A DNA stretch of 64,000 nucleotides, from positions 97,759-161,758 of the forward strand of contig VZDJ01000624.1 in NCBI GenBank assembly GCA_008694505.1. Direction: 5' to 3'. This document shows positions 38,341 through 49,569 of the stretch, piece by piece. This DNA is from Cyanoderma ruficeps (Eukaryota > Chordata > Aves > Passeriformes > Timaliidae). The notes below the pieces were generated by a model. The model was not told the origin of the DNA, ran no database searches, and worked only from the letters and a program-made list of their open reading frames with translations. The position numbers were made by a program, and so were the translations under genes. The first letter of the stretch is position 1, and each line of letters begins with the position of its first letter.

Positions 38341-39441
38341 GTCAGCTGCCATAGAAAAGACTGAAAGCCTTTTCTCCTTCATCCTGTGAATTTTCTTGCC
38401 AGATATGAAAAGTTTAGACCATTTGAATTCTCTCAAATATTTCTTGACTAAACAGTCAAAAATGAGGGTAAAAGGAACCCTTTGGTTTTTGTGGGGAAGG
38501 TCCTTTGGTTGGTTGTTTTGTGTTTTGATTTTTTATTCTTCACAATGCGAAACTTCCTCTATGACACAAGAAACCAGAAAACTAATTAAATCTGCAGGCT
38601 GTTTCCTAGACTTGAGTCCTAACTCTCAAGTGCAAGTCATGACTTGAATCGCTGTTATCTGTGAATTATCACCATGGTATAATCCTAAATAGCAGATAAT
38701 AGAATGAAACTGTGTAGTCAGAAGAACTGCTCTTCAGGTAACAGCTTCATAAGTAAGCTAAAAGAAAGTAACAGGTTTTTCAACAAAATATCCCTAAATT
38801 TCAGTTTGTCTTTTAATTTGGGACAACTATAGCTTGCAAATTGTCTTTCTAAGACAGTGAGAGGGAACAAACTGGTAGACAACAAAATCATATACGGATC
38901 ATTTAAATACTGAAAGAAAGATCTCTCAAGGAGAAGCTGGGCCTACTTCAAAATAATTCAGAAAAATAGAAAAGAATATATAATACAAAAATTCTTTTTG
39001 GAAATGGAAAGTACAAACCACTTGAAATAGTTGAAACACTCCTCTCAGGTGATATTAATTCTGGAAAAAATTGCATTAACTGGCCTGCAATGGGTGATGC
39101 TAAACTAAGCATGGAAGAGCAGAGCTTTGCCAGTTTTTTAATTAGTGTGAAAAATTTGAAATTAGACTGGTCAAACAATGAGTTCACTGGTTCATTCTCA
39201 GAGTTCTTCAAGTATAATTATGTCAATCAAAATACCATAGAATATACAAATGCTTTTTCTTTGCTGTTTATAGAAGATATATTGAACATCTTAGAAATCA
39301 CTCATATGAAAACTTGTATTTTAGTTATTTATTCACTAAACCCAACTAATTTACTTACATGACTTTGTAGACAAAAAAAAATTAAGAAAAGAAAAAGGAA
39401 ATACTTTTTTAATAGAACTACATTTGCAAGACTTTTTATTG
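38341..39441. other. AT-rich intergenic DNA, no gene seen
   Basis: About 1.1 kb between two LTRs. A 90-codon open frame at 39090-39362 (+) has a somewhat protein-like composition but no recognised motif, splice context or relatives, and I do not call it a gene. Confidence 0.6.
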
Positions 39442-39446
39442 ATATT

Positions 39447-40269
39447 TGTCATGGGGTGACGCTGAGCAAATGCCAGTGCACCCATGAGTGTATAGTTTTA
39501 ATAAACTACTGCGAGATGTGGCCAGAACAGAGCAGAAGCAGGCCTATCACTTAGAATAGGAAAAAAAGACATTTATTAAACTACATGACAATAGACAACA
39601 AACACAAGAAAAGAACCCAATCACCCAAAGGCAGAATAAGAAACTTCTCACAACACTTTTCCTCCTCCCCCCAGTTTCCATCCTTTACAATGCTCGACAG
39701 TTGACACCAGCACGTACCCACATATCTACTTGCTTAAACCTTCCACAACCCTGGGTTCCTAACAAGCCGTTATCCCTTAAAAAGACAATCCTTAATCCAT
39801 CCAGAGAGAGAGAGGAGTCTCTCTTGCAACCACANNNNNNNNNNNNNNNNNNNNNNNNNNNNNNNNNNNNNNNNNNNNNNNNNNNNNNNNNNNNNNNNNN
39901 NNNNNNNNNNNNNNNNNNNNNNNNNNCGGGGGACGGAAGGCACCCAAGGGTCTCCACCCCTCCATCCTGACCCAGCTCCTGTCCCGTTCCTTCTCTTCCC
40001 CCCCGCTTCTGGAGCCCAGGCCTACCCCAGCCAGGCCCACCTGGCTCTCCCCTCCCCAGCCGGGGAGAGGAGAGAGATGCTCCCCTGCCGAAGCAGAGCC
40101 AGGAAAAAGAGGAAGTACGTCGGGAGTCCTCGCTTTTAACCCCTTGTGTCCTCAGAGGCGTGTCCAAAACTCTCAGTGGCCACCGAAGATGCCAACATCC
40201 AACCTGGCCACTGATTGGTTTGACCTGAGTTTCTTAAAAAAAAAACTCACTTCCCCTCAAACCATGACA
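39447..40269 (-). mobile_element. Solo LTR, family D, interrupted by assembly gap
   Basis: The element begins TGTCATGGGGTGACGC and ends CAAACCATGACA, giving imperfect terminal inverted repeats (TGTCATGG). It is flanked by perfect 5-bp duplications ATATT (39442-39446 and 40270-40274). The nominal length of 823 bp includes 92 unknown bases. The sense strand is probably minus: on that strand the GC-rich half comes first and an AATAAATGTC signal follows near 39569-39578. The TGAC/ATGACA ends and 5-bp duplication suit an ERV LTR. Open frames across it (such as 39685-40167 minus) span the gap and are not credible. Confidence 0.85.
39835..39926. other. Assembly gap (92 N)
   Basis: A run of N inside the family D LTR, between a GA-rich repeat (GAGAGAGAGAGG) and a GC-rich segment beginning CGGGGGACGG. 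The position suggests a sequencing or assembly difficulty in GC-rich or simple sequence. The true size is unknown. Confidence 1.
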
Positions 40270-40274
40270 ATATT

Positions 40275-40690
40275 GTAGATGTGAATGAAAATAGGTATCT
40301 AATCTTCGTAATCAATTAATGTCTAGGAAGTATTTAACAAGAATATATTATGAAAATTTAATTAGATAATGATTGCCTAACTTCTTGTGATGTTCAGTTA
40401 CAATGTGATGAAAATATTCTTACTATCATTTGTATTGTCTCATACTTTAAATCCTGTGTCACTAAGTTTACATTCACAAAGCCGAAGATTTTGTTTTCTT
40501 GAAACTTGTTATAGCCTGACCTCACAACTTCAGAAAAAAAAAAAACACAGTTAAGGATTTTAAAGTGATCTGAATTTTATGCTAGTTAGTGACATGCAAT
40601 AATATTAAATTAATTCTGCTGTTTAACTGTGTTTTTTATAAAATACTCACGGTTTAGTCTAAGTAATTTACTGCACAGTGAGAAACTGAG
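40275..40690. other. AT-rich intergenic DNA between LTRs
   Basis: About 415 bp with no gene. An A-run lies near 40534-40546. Nothing else was recognised. Confidence 0.7.
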
Positions 40691-40696
40691 ATGCAG

Positions 40697-41201
40697 TGTT
40701 GCGGTGCACATTTTAGGTTTTCTAAAGTTCTGTATGTTTTGTTACATGTTTGTAATGGTTTGTTCCTACACCCCCATCCTCAAACCACCCGATGGTGTTT
40801 CCCTTGTGATAGACCTTGTCAATCACCTTGTAAGATCTGGAAGATTCTGGGGAAAAGCCCTAGGATTTGACAAGGTACCCTGGTACCACCTTCTTTCATT
40901 GTTCTGTTAAGTTTCCCTGTTCTGGGTCACACCTCCCCTCCCCTTGGGTTGGTTCTAAGTTCTCCTCTGCTCAGTGTACATCCCCTGTACTTAAGGTGGG
41001 GACAGAGGGCCTGCAGGTCACTCTTCTGCTCATGGACAGGTAGCTGGGTGGAATAAAGCCAGGTGAAACCCAAGCAAGAGTCCACTCTTTCTTCCACACC
41101 GTTGACCATGCTTCAGCCTGAGGTTCAGACCCATCAAACCTTCCTTATATAGTTGTCAGAGAGCTAACTAGCTGGTGAAGCAGCTCCAAGATGCAACTAT
41201 A
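40697..41201 (+). mobile_element. Solo LTR, family C copy 1
   Basis: A 505-bp LTR beginning TGTTGCGGTGCAC and ending GCAACTATA. It is flanked by perfect 6-bp duplications ATGCAG (40691-40696 and 41202-41207). It is colinear with 46916-47418, sharing TTCTGGGG(A)A near the middle, GTACTTAA, an AATAAA (41052-41057), and the closing AGCTAACTAGCTGGTGAAGCAGC block (AGCTAGCCGGTCGAGCAGC in copy 2). The 6-bp duplication suits an ERVK-type element. The 3' end is TA rather than the usual CA, as it is in copy 2. The + strand is the sense strand by the position of AATAAA. Confidence 0.88.
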
Positions 41202-41207
41202 ATGCAG

Positions 41208-44080
41208 AATCAAAAGAATATTCCTTTTCAGATGCATCATGAAAAATTAACACCACCTTCTGGTCAAGTCTGTGCTGTTACTGAGACCAACTTCAAAATA
41301 ATTCTACTTCAGTGTTTTCTCTAAATATCTATCATATTTTCTCTTTTGTAGTCTCTCTTATAGGTCAATAGACAAGAACTCCAACCTTCTTCTTAGCCGA
41401 AAAAGACAGAAGTGGAGTATTTACTTATGTCATAGACTATTAATTGCCACACAAAGGAAATATATATGGGTTATAATTGTGAACACACTTCACTGCTTTT
41501 GCTTAAATCCTTCCTTAAAATTTTCACATGCAATAATATCTAAACGAAATTTCATCTTAACAGGTCACTAGTGTCCTGGGACTATTTTCCTTCTTATCTA
41601 ATATTCTTGGCAGCTTCTATATATCTTTCATTTGTGTGTTTTGCAAGCTTGTAGAGATTGTCATTTTACTTGCATGTAGACATTGTACAATAAAGGTGAA
41701 GTTCATGACTGACAGTTATAAACAAGTATCAATTTATATCTTCATACAAATGAAATGCAGATATTTTCATTGTTATTGATTTATATCTAGTATATTTATG
41801 ACTTTTACCAACCACCTAAAAATATTAAATATATCTTTATCATTTGAATTTAGTAACCTGAGAACAAACTAATGCTTTGTAATGTCTTATTTCTTGTCAA
41901 CAAATTTTTGTGGGACATTCTTAATGACTTCTCTAGATCATTTGCCTGTGCACAAAAACTGGCCAGCAGTTAAGAAATGTGGTTTTAAATAATTGTAAAG
42001 GATCCTAGTATTTGATTTAGATAATACTCACTTTTCACTTTGAAAATTGCAAGTTATTGATGAGGCAAAATAGTCAGATACAATATTTGGCTAATGCAAT
42101 ATAATAAAACATCCCTTTATATATGCATTGTTGGGCATCTAGATGATTATAAATAACAGTGGCATAATCTGCTATTAATATGTATGAATTAGTAAAAAAA
42201 CTGCATTGTCATATTAATGATTTAAAGAGTTGTTAGTCAAGTCTGATCAACGTATTGATTTAAAAATGTAGGAATGTTCCCGTTACTTAGGCAGCTTCCT
42301 TTTGTTATATCAAGAATTGTAATTTTAACGGAGAACAACACAATGGAAGATGATTGATTGTGTCTTTTTGTCATGGAGATCAATTTTTGTGGAATGTGAA
42401 CATAAGAAAATGAAAGCATTGTTATATAAACTGTCCCTTGAGTCTTTGCTCATTTAGGTGTATTGTTTGCAGACTGTGGCATAAGCTAATACAAAATAGC
42501 ATAGTAAATAAGGCATTCTGCTGAAGTAAAATAAGTTTCCTCACTAATGAAACCTGTCTTTCAAAAAGCCTGAGTACTGTCCTTCCTTTTACATATAAAA
42601 TGTGTGGTTTAATCTGTGCCAAAAACAGTGTAATCCAAAGTTTGCATAGCTATTATCATTATATTACATTTGTAATGAGAGAACATAATGAAAGATGAAA
42701 AACTTTATTTAATCCATAATAGAAAAGCTGCTCTCAAGCAACACAAATTAAAAAGTAATACATTTAATCTTAGACAGCTGGTAGAAATAATTATATTTTT
42801 ACTTAATTGTCAGTAATTTGTGAATGAAGCCAAATTTTCTGTGTGGGGTTTTTTTTGTAACTCAAGAAGAGTCAAACTGCTGTGTTAGAATCATCATACA
42901 AATGGTAAAAATGAAGGAAGTAATGAAAAATTATTTTTGTGCAGTCTGTCTTACAAACAGTGAATGATACAAGTTTGTGCCACCAATCTCTGTCCAATGG
43001 ATTCAAATAGTGGTCTATAACATGACACAAGCATTTTAAATTCAGAGGGGCTTTAAGTGGTTGAATTTCTAATAAAATAACACCATAAAAAAAAAAGTCT
43101 CATTCTTATTTTGAATCCCTTCTGGGCTTAAATGTAGACAACTCTTCTAGTGCTGCCTTTGAAATCAATTGGATTTCTTTCAATGAAGTTGATTTAGAAA
43201 CAATATTACAGAAGTTGTGAAAAAAATCAGATAAGTCTAGCAGTCCACCTTTTATGTCTTTGATTTGCTCCTTCTGTATTTGCTTCGAGATGGAAGACTT
43301 TATTCTAGATACTGCTATCACCTGGTGTTTGCTAAATTGCTGTGAAATTGTTGCAACAGCTGTTTGTTTCTGGTGAAATATTCGCTTCATATTGCTGCAA
43401 TAAACTGATCATTGCCAATTAAATGCCCATTAATTGTGTAACCAAGGAATGCTGCCAGATGTTTGTGTTAGAAAGAAAAATATCCTGTGCTCTTAATTTT
43501 TGTCTTATAACCCTCCTGTTCCATGTGGAAAATAACATTAAAATGTTCATTTCTTGAATATTCCACAATTTTGGGGTTGGGAATAAATAAAATGCAGTCT
43601 TCTTTGGTGGTGAGACCTTGGAATATGTGTAGAAGTATACCAATAAATATTATTAGCACACATAAATATACCAGAATCTCTTATTTAAAACTAAAATATA
43701 TGTATCTCTGTGTATATATATATATACGAGTTATACTATATTGATTGAGTTTTCTATTAAATTTATTCCCAGTGCTTACTGTTAGATTTAAAGTTTCCAA
43801 AACAATTAATTTACTTCTAGTGAAAAATAGGATTTTGAAGGAATCCCACCATCCCTTAACAAGACATAGGTTCTGTATAATCCCAGAAATTATGGAAGAA
43901 ATTTCTGATGGAAATTTCTGTTAGTAATGGCTTGTAAAAGTTGCCCTTATCATCTGAATTATAAAAGAAGCTTTGAACAAAGGCTGCCAGTATGCTGCAG
44001 GACTATGTTCCCACAATGAAAGCGTGAGAAAACATAGCTGCAATCCCAAATATATAATTTTCATAATCACTGGTCTCAAA
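41208..44080. other. AT-rich intergenic DNA with one protein-like patch
   Basis: About 2.9 kb without a confident gene. A TA microsatellite lies at 43713-43726. The minus-strand patch at 43106-43635 is described separately. Confidence 0.6.
43106..43635 (-). other. Protein-like minus-strand patch, possible decayed gene fragment
   Basis: I do not recognise this. On the minus strand a frame beginning near 43622 reads GLTTKEDCILFIPNPKIVEY and continues to a stop near 43470. It goes on past that stop as HKHLAAFLGYTINGHLIGND to a second stop near 43388. A +2 shift then gives a 94-codon frame (43390 to 43106) starting MKRIFHQKQTAVATISQQ and ending STFKPRRDSK. That last piece is rich in Lys, Gln, Ser and Glu, with one Cys and no Trp or Tyr, unlike the chance frames elsewhere here. 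CCAAG before GTCTC at about 43622 could be a 3' splice site. It may be an old processed pseudogene with a stop and a frameshift, or coincidence on a purine-rich strand. No family is assigned. Confidence 0.2.
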
Positions 44081-44084
44081 TCAT

Positions 44085-44312
44085 AGAATCGCAGAACCCT
44101 AAAATGCTTTGTGCTGGAAGGGATCTTTTAAATCCATCTTAACTCTCCTGTTATGGGCAGAGAAACCTAGTTCATAGTGTTCAAGGCCGTGTCCAGCCTG
44201 TTCCTGAAGAACAATGAAGGGCCATTCACAATCTCTCTAGGAAACCTGTTCCCCACTCTTACTAACCTCACTATAAAGTTTTTTTTTACTTGTATTTAAT
44301 CTAAATCATATA
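44085..44312 (-). mobile_element. CR1 LINE, 3' end fragment
   Basis: Antisense CR1 3' terminus. It begins ATCATAGAATC (the inverted terminal ATTCTATG-type repeat) and continues through GCTGGAAGGGATC, CCTGTTATGGGCAGAG, CAAGGCCGTGTCCAGCCTG and CTCTCTAGGAAACCTGTTCC, in the order of the avian CR1 3' end. It breaks off in TAATCTAAATC. It is non-coding, 5'-truncated and moderately diverged. Confidence 0.88.
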
Positions 44313-44324
44313 TGGAGACTGATA

Positions 44325-45165
44325 TGAAATTATTTGGGTTGGAAGGCACCTTAAAGATAATCTAATCTGACCTTCCTGCCATAGGCAGAGAAGACTTCCC
44401 CAAGATCAGATTGCTCAGACCTCCATCTAGCCAGGCCTTGAACACTTTCAGTTAGGGGGTATCCACATCTTCACTGGGCAGTCTGTGCCTGTGCCTCATT
44501 ACCCTCACAGTAAAGAATTTCTTCCTAAAAGGAATCTAAATCTTTCCTCTTTTAGTTGAAAACTGTTATTCCTTTTCATGTCAGTAAAGGTAGTGGTAAA
44601 ATTTCTTTCTTATAACCTATCTTTATATATTTAAAAATTGGGTTTCTTGGGCTGCTCTCTTTTTCAGGCTGAAAAACTCAAGCTCTCTCTGACTATCTTC
44701 CTAGCAGAAGTGCTCCATCCCACTGAGGCTCTGCATGGCTCTTCTCTGGACCTTCTACAACAGATTCATATCTTTCTTGTGTTGCAGATACCAGAGGTGG
44801 ATGTAGCACTCTGGATGGAATTTCATGAGAGTGAAGTAGAGGGGCAGAATCTCCTCCCTCCACCTGCTGCCCACAGTTCTTTTGATGGTGACCAGGACAC
44901 AATTGGCCTTCCATACTGATGTCACACATTTCCAGGCCACGTGAAAGTTTTCATCCATTGTACTCCCAAGTCCTTTTCCTCAAGGCTGTTCTCAACCTGT
45001 TCATGGCTGGTATTGATACAGGGGATTTCTTCCAACCTAGGTGTAAGACACCTGGGATCACACTGGATCCCTCTTCCAGCCTATCAAGGTCCCTCTAGTT
45101 GTCATCCCTCCCCTCAAGAGTATCAACTCTGTCACTCGTCTCTGCCTCATCTGTAAACAATTTTA
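44325..45165 (-). mobile_element. CR1 LINE fragment with RT C-terminal region
   Basis: A second antisense CR1, directly abutting the first. It starts TTGGGTTGGAAGGCACC, near its 3' end, and runs upstream into the coding region. The minus-strand frame at 44755-44958 reads TIKRTVGSRWREEILPLY followed by a KKDMNLL motif. This corresponds to the conserved C-terminal part of CR1 reverse transcriptase (typically ...REEILPLYS.L.RPHLEYC...KKD..LLE). Stops and frameshifts interrupt it. The 5' side is truncated near CATCTGTAAAC. CR1 transposes by target-primed reverse transcription and commonly leaves such 5'-truncated pieces. Confidence 0.88.
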
Positions 45166-46529
45166 CAGGAAAAGTTATTATCTTTTTAGTCATGCACATA
45201 CCATAGGAACCATAAATAATTGAAATATGTACTTTATAAGAGAACATAGTTGTCATTATTAAAAAAATGAAACTAGTAGATAAAATATACAAGTTATGGA
45301 TTTGGTTATAATAGGCACAAAAATTCACTGCCGTTTACCACTATCAGAGTTAGACTAAATTATTTATGCTTACCAAAATGTCCATAACAAGGCTGGGATA
45401 GAGAGGTAGTCCATAAGCTCAAAAAAATAGTCTCAAAATGAAATTTCCCCAAAACACTGAGCATAAAGGTAGCTACTATTTTGACCAATTATTAAATTCC
45501 TCCATTAAACTCTTGAGTATTACTTCATGATAGTCACAGTTCCACATTGTATAATATCATAATTCATAGTCTCCACAACAAAAACAATAAACACAACAAC
45601 ACTATTGCTACTAATGATCTTCATAATATGCAGGGCCCAGATTTGAAATAGCATGTAGCCAAATATTATTGCAGTTTTTATAACAGCCATGAGGTAAATG
45701 TGACAGGAAAGAGGAGTATTTTCATTATGGTATTTCAAAGAAGTGTTGTGACAACTAGGAAAAGCCTATAGAGTTCCATAGGTGAGATGAATTTACCCAT
45801 TTTGTCAGGCATAAAATTGCTTCCTATCTTTACTTTACGGAAACGTGAAATATCTGTGATACCATAGAAGGTCATAACACAGTGATTCAAACACTGGCCA
45901 CTATCTCTGTAATTGTAAATAGAAAATGAGATGATTTTCTATTGAAATAGTTCTGGAATCAGTTCTTACCCAAAATTTATTTAACATTAATGGGACAAAA
46001 CTGAAATTTTATTCACAAAAGTTATCAAATTGTGATTTTCTTGCTAGTTTTTAATTAGAGTGATCACATTCAGTAAACAGAGTAAAAGACAAATTTACAG
46101 TTTGTTATCAAGGGTTTTTTACACTGAAGATAAACTTTTAAAATGCTTCAATGAGTAGACTTCAATTTTATATGAATTTAGATCAAAAAATAGAGAGATA
46201 AACTTTATCCAGAATTTAATATATTGGATTTTATTTTTCCTATTTAAAAATAACATATTTTTCAGAGATTTTTTGCTTTCTTCTTCACCTCTTATTTTGT
46301 TTCAGGTTTTTTAGGGGGCTGGTTGGCTGGTTGTTTGGTTAGTTGGTGGATTGGTTATTTTAAGAGTTTTTTTGAACAGCAATTAGGACAGGAAGTTCTT
46401 ATTGATTGTGTTAATTGGAAGCTTAGAAAAACTTACCATAATTATCACTTCTGGGGACTTTTTCCTAACAAGACATGACTCTTTCTCCTGATGCAGAGTT
46501 CAGATATTCTTCCATACTGGCTTGTAAAT
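45166..46529. other. AT-rich intergenic DNA, no gene seen
   Basis: About 1.36 kb between two CR1 pieces. It contains a degenerate GGTT-rich run near 46317-46359 (GGCTGGTTGGCTGGTTGTTTGG). No gene is supported. Confidence 0.65.
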
Positions 46530-46830
46530 AAGGTGACGATGCCAGATGGGAGTCAGTCTCTTCTCCCACACAACCAACAACAGGAACAAGAAGACACAGT
46601 CTTAAGCTGCATCAGTGGCTGGATATTAGGAAAAAAATCTTCACAGAAGGAGAGATTGGGCACTGGAATGGGCAGCCTGGGGAGGTGGTAGAGTCACTGT
46701 CCCTGGAGCTGTTTAAGAAAAGATGGGATGTGGCACTCAGTGCCATGGTCTAGCTGACAAGGTGATGTTGAGTCACAGGTCAGATTCAATGATCTCAAAG
46801 TGGTTTCACAACCTAGTTGATTCTGTGATT
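46530..46830 (+). mobile_element. CR1 LINE, 3' end fragment, sense orientation
   Basis: Sense-strand CR1 3' end. The blocks GTCAGTCTCTTCTCCC, GGATATTAGGAAAAAA, CAGCCTGGGGAGGTGGTAGAGTCACTGTCCCTGGAG and CACAACCTAGTTGATTCTGTGATT occur in canonical order, ending in the terminal ATTCTGTG repeat at 46820-46830. It covers the very end of the second open frame and the 3' UTR, with stops throughout. It lies in the opposite orientation to the other CR1 pieces, 85 bp before the family C LTR. Confidence 0.9.
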
Positions 46831-46915
46831 TAAACAGGGAAAGGCCATATAAATCTTTAGAAAAGACAAAGCATCTCCAGTCACCAAGCCAGGGACAGGC
46901 ACAGCAATCAGTCTG

Positions 46916-47418
46916 TGTTGCGGTGCATGTTTCGGGTTTTTCCAAATGTTCTATATGTTTATAACAGTTCTGTCCCAATCCCCCCCTTAAGCCCCCCCTC
47001 AAAAAAACCCCTGGTGGTGGGAATCTTGAATTTCTTGTGGCCCTCATTCCTTTCTGTCTATCACCCTGCTAGAGGCAGGAGATTCTGGGGATGAAACCCC
47101 TGATTTGTCCAGGTAATTAGATACCTTACTAACAATTGGTCCCTGGCCCTTCCCTGCTTGGGAGACACCCCTGGTACTTAACCTGAGGGCAGAGGAATTT
47201 TCTCTCTCTTGCACCTGGGCTCGGGGACCCTCTCTGCCTTCCATCTGCCCTGGAGAGGTTTCCTGGAGAAATAAACCATCCAAACACAGCGAGAGCCGCT
47301 CCTATTTTCACATGCCGCACTCCACGCATCAGTCTGAGATCCAGACAGCAGACCTCTGGCCTATAGAATCCCAGGGCGAGCTAGCCGGTCGAGCAGCCCC
47401 AGAAAGGGAACTTCTGTA
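46916..47418 (+). mobile_element. Solo LTR, family C copy 2
   Basis: A 503-bp LTR beginning TGTTGCGGTGCATG and ending CTTCTGTA. It has perfect 6-bp duplications AGTCTG (46910-46915 and 47419-47424) and is colinear with 40697-41201. AATAAA at 47270-47275 sets the + strand as sense. It keeps many CpGs near its 3' end (GCGAGAGCCGCTCC, GCCGCACTCCACGCATC), suggesting a fairly recent insertion. As in copy 1, the 3' terminus is TA rather than CA. Frames at 46694-47047 and 47044-47283 (minus) overlap it and have no retroviral motif. Confidence 0.88.
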
Positions 47419-47424
47419 AGTCTG

Positions 47425-49569
47425 CTGATCCCCTTCTTGACAAGGACAAAGAAAGAGCTAGCAAAAAAAAAATTGTTTATATTTACTGTGAAATACCTTA
47501 AACAAAAATAAACCATGAAAACACAATCTAATGAAAACTCTCAAACTATGTTGTGGAGGGTGTGTTTGTAGTTGTTTCTTTCTTTGTTTTATAGCATTGT
47601 TTAGTAATATATGCTCAGATAAACTCTGAAATGTGTTTCAAATTGCCTGAAATGTACAAAAGCACATAAGAGCAGAGATGGCTGGGGGCATATGTACAGA
47701 CACATATATATATGTATATACATTCACACACACAATATGCTCACAATGTACTTGTGCTAGAAAAATGCTAAAGAAACTAAAGAGATAAAAACTAACTAGA
47801 TGGAATATTGTTTATTGCAGCATATTGAACCCCACACTCCCTTTGGAAGGTGATCACAGGACACAGGCTGAGCTGTGGAAAATATAAGGCAGCAGCATCT
47901 GGCTCCTTAAATATCTCCACGGGCACTTGTAACAACATCTTTGAAGTTGTCTGTGCATCTGTCACATATTTAGTCTGTTTATTGACTGCCCCAGCTGAGC
48001 ACCATTTTGATTCTTTCAGACATGGAATAATCAGAGAATAAATCTGAGGAAAATCCCTTGCAATATCATTCACATGTCTTCCAAAGTTAATAAGATGACA
48101 GGACTTCATTCCTACATCTGTTTTATTTTTTTTTTTTTAAACTGATGTTAGGTCTTTCATTTAACTACTGCCTCAGTGTGATCATGCTCGGCACAGTTTT
48201 TTCTAGATTCCATGTAATACTGGTCAAGAGATAAAAATAACTATCAATCTCTTATCTTCGCTGCAAAAGTCATAAGAATTATTTTTTGTACTGATAGAAA
48301 TAATAAGACGCAATATTATGGATGTCCTAATGGACAAACTGCTGTAGAAGAAGGTTTTTCCCTTTTATTTTTCCCTTGTAATTTTACTATTAAAATATCT
48401 TCAGAAGATTAATTCTGATTAAAAAAACCCAAAACAACTAGATATCGAACACATCATAGGGAGCAGTTACAATAAGTTGATATAAAAAATGAGCATTTTG
48501 ACCCACTTGATTTCACAGTAACAGTCTTAAAACAATCAATGATAGATACATTTTCATGTCATACATACTTCCTTCTAGTTTATGAAAAAAAAAACCAAAA
48601 CAACAATTGGGTTGGTGCTATTGGAGTTCAATTTACCATCTACATAAGTCAGAATTTTTGGAGTTTAGAATTAACCCCGGATTAGTTAAGTTATTGACTA
48701 ACTTGTGAGTTTTACCAAAGCAGTAGGATACAGCAGGAGGTACTTTACCATAGAATTTCAGATTCTGGAGACAATTGAAAAGTCTTAGTGGAGAAAATGT
48801 AGCCAATTTTAAGTGAAAAAAACAGAGGAAAAGTTGTTGTCCCTTAATAATAGTTAAAGCTCCCTTCAACCAGAGTTCCATTTGAGTTGAAAATTGATTT
48901 CTACAGAAATCACCTCAGAAAAAAAAAAAAAAAAGGGAGAAAGACAGCAGAGAAGTGTTAAGTGAAATAAAGAAAAAAATGTGGGGGAAAAGTTATCTTC
49001 TGTGCTAAGTTAACAGGAACTAACAATATGGCGGGAGATAAAGAAAATGATAAAGCATGTTTGCATGCTGTAATAAGGTAATTAGGTCTAGCACACTATA
49101 TTTAAGAAAAAGACACTTCTCCAGAGCATTCTAAAAGTCACCTAATTTGAAAGAATTCAAGAACAACCTACTAAACAAGTATTTAACCCCACTTCTACCC
49201 AGACATGTAAACTTTTTATACTTGTTAGTAAATCTCACAGAACAGTAATGAATTGGAAATATGAAGTAATTATCCTGCTATTAAATACTCACACTTTTTT
49301 TAGTTTACAAGTTTTTCTTAATTGCACTAAAAAGCCAACTGTGTATATGCAAAATACATTAAAATTTCAAAACACACAAAACACACAAAAAAAAATTCAC
49401 AATGAATGCTGCAATAATTACAAAGATTTTAATATGAAAACCAAGATTTTTTCATCTGTTAATTTGCATTTACAAAAAAAAAGTGTCATGTTCTTACAGA
49501 TTTTGTAATTAAGGGGATTAAAACTATTTTCATCCTAAGGAGATATGGACAGGAGGGTGTAGTATATGA
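47425..49569. other. AT-rich intergenic DNA with simple repeats
   Basis: About 2.1 kb with no gene. It contains a TATATATG/ACACAC run near 47700-47736, a T-run near 48124-48138 and an A-run near 48919-48934. Open frames are below 106 codons and not protein-like. Confidence 0.65.

Noticed and set aside
39090..39362. 90-codon + strand frame with protein-like composition
   Set aside because: It has no recognised family, no splice or polyadenylation context, and a length expected by chance in 64 kb.
39685..40167. 160-codon frame spanning the N gap
   Set aside because: It is open only because unknown bases are translated as X. It lies within the family D LTR.
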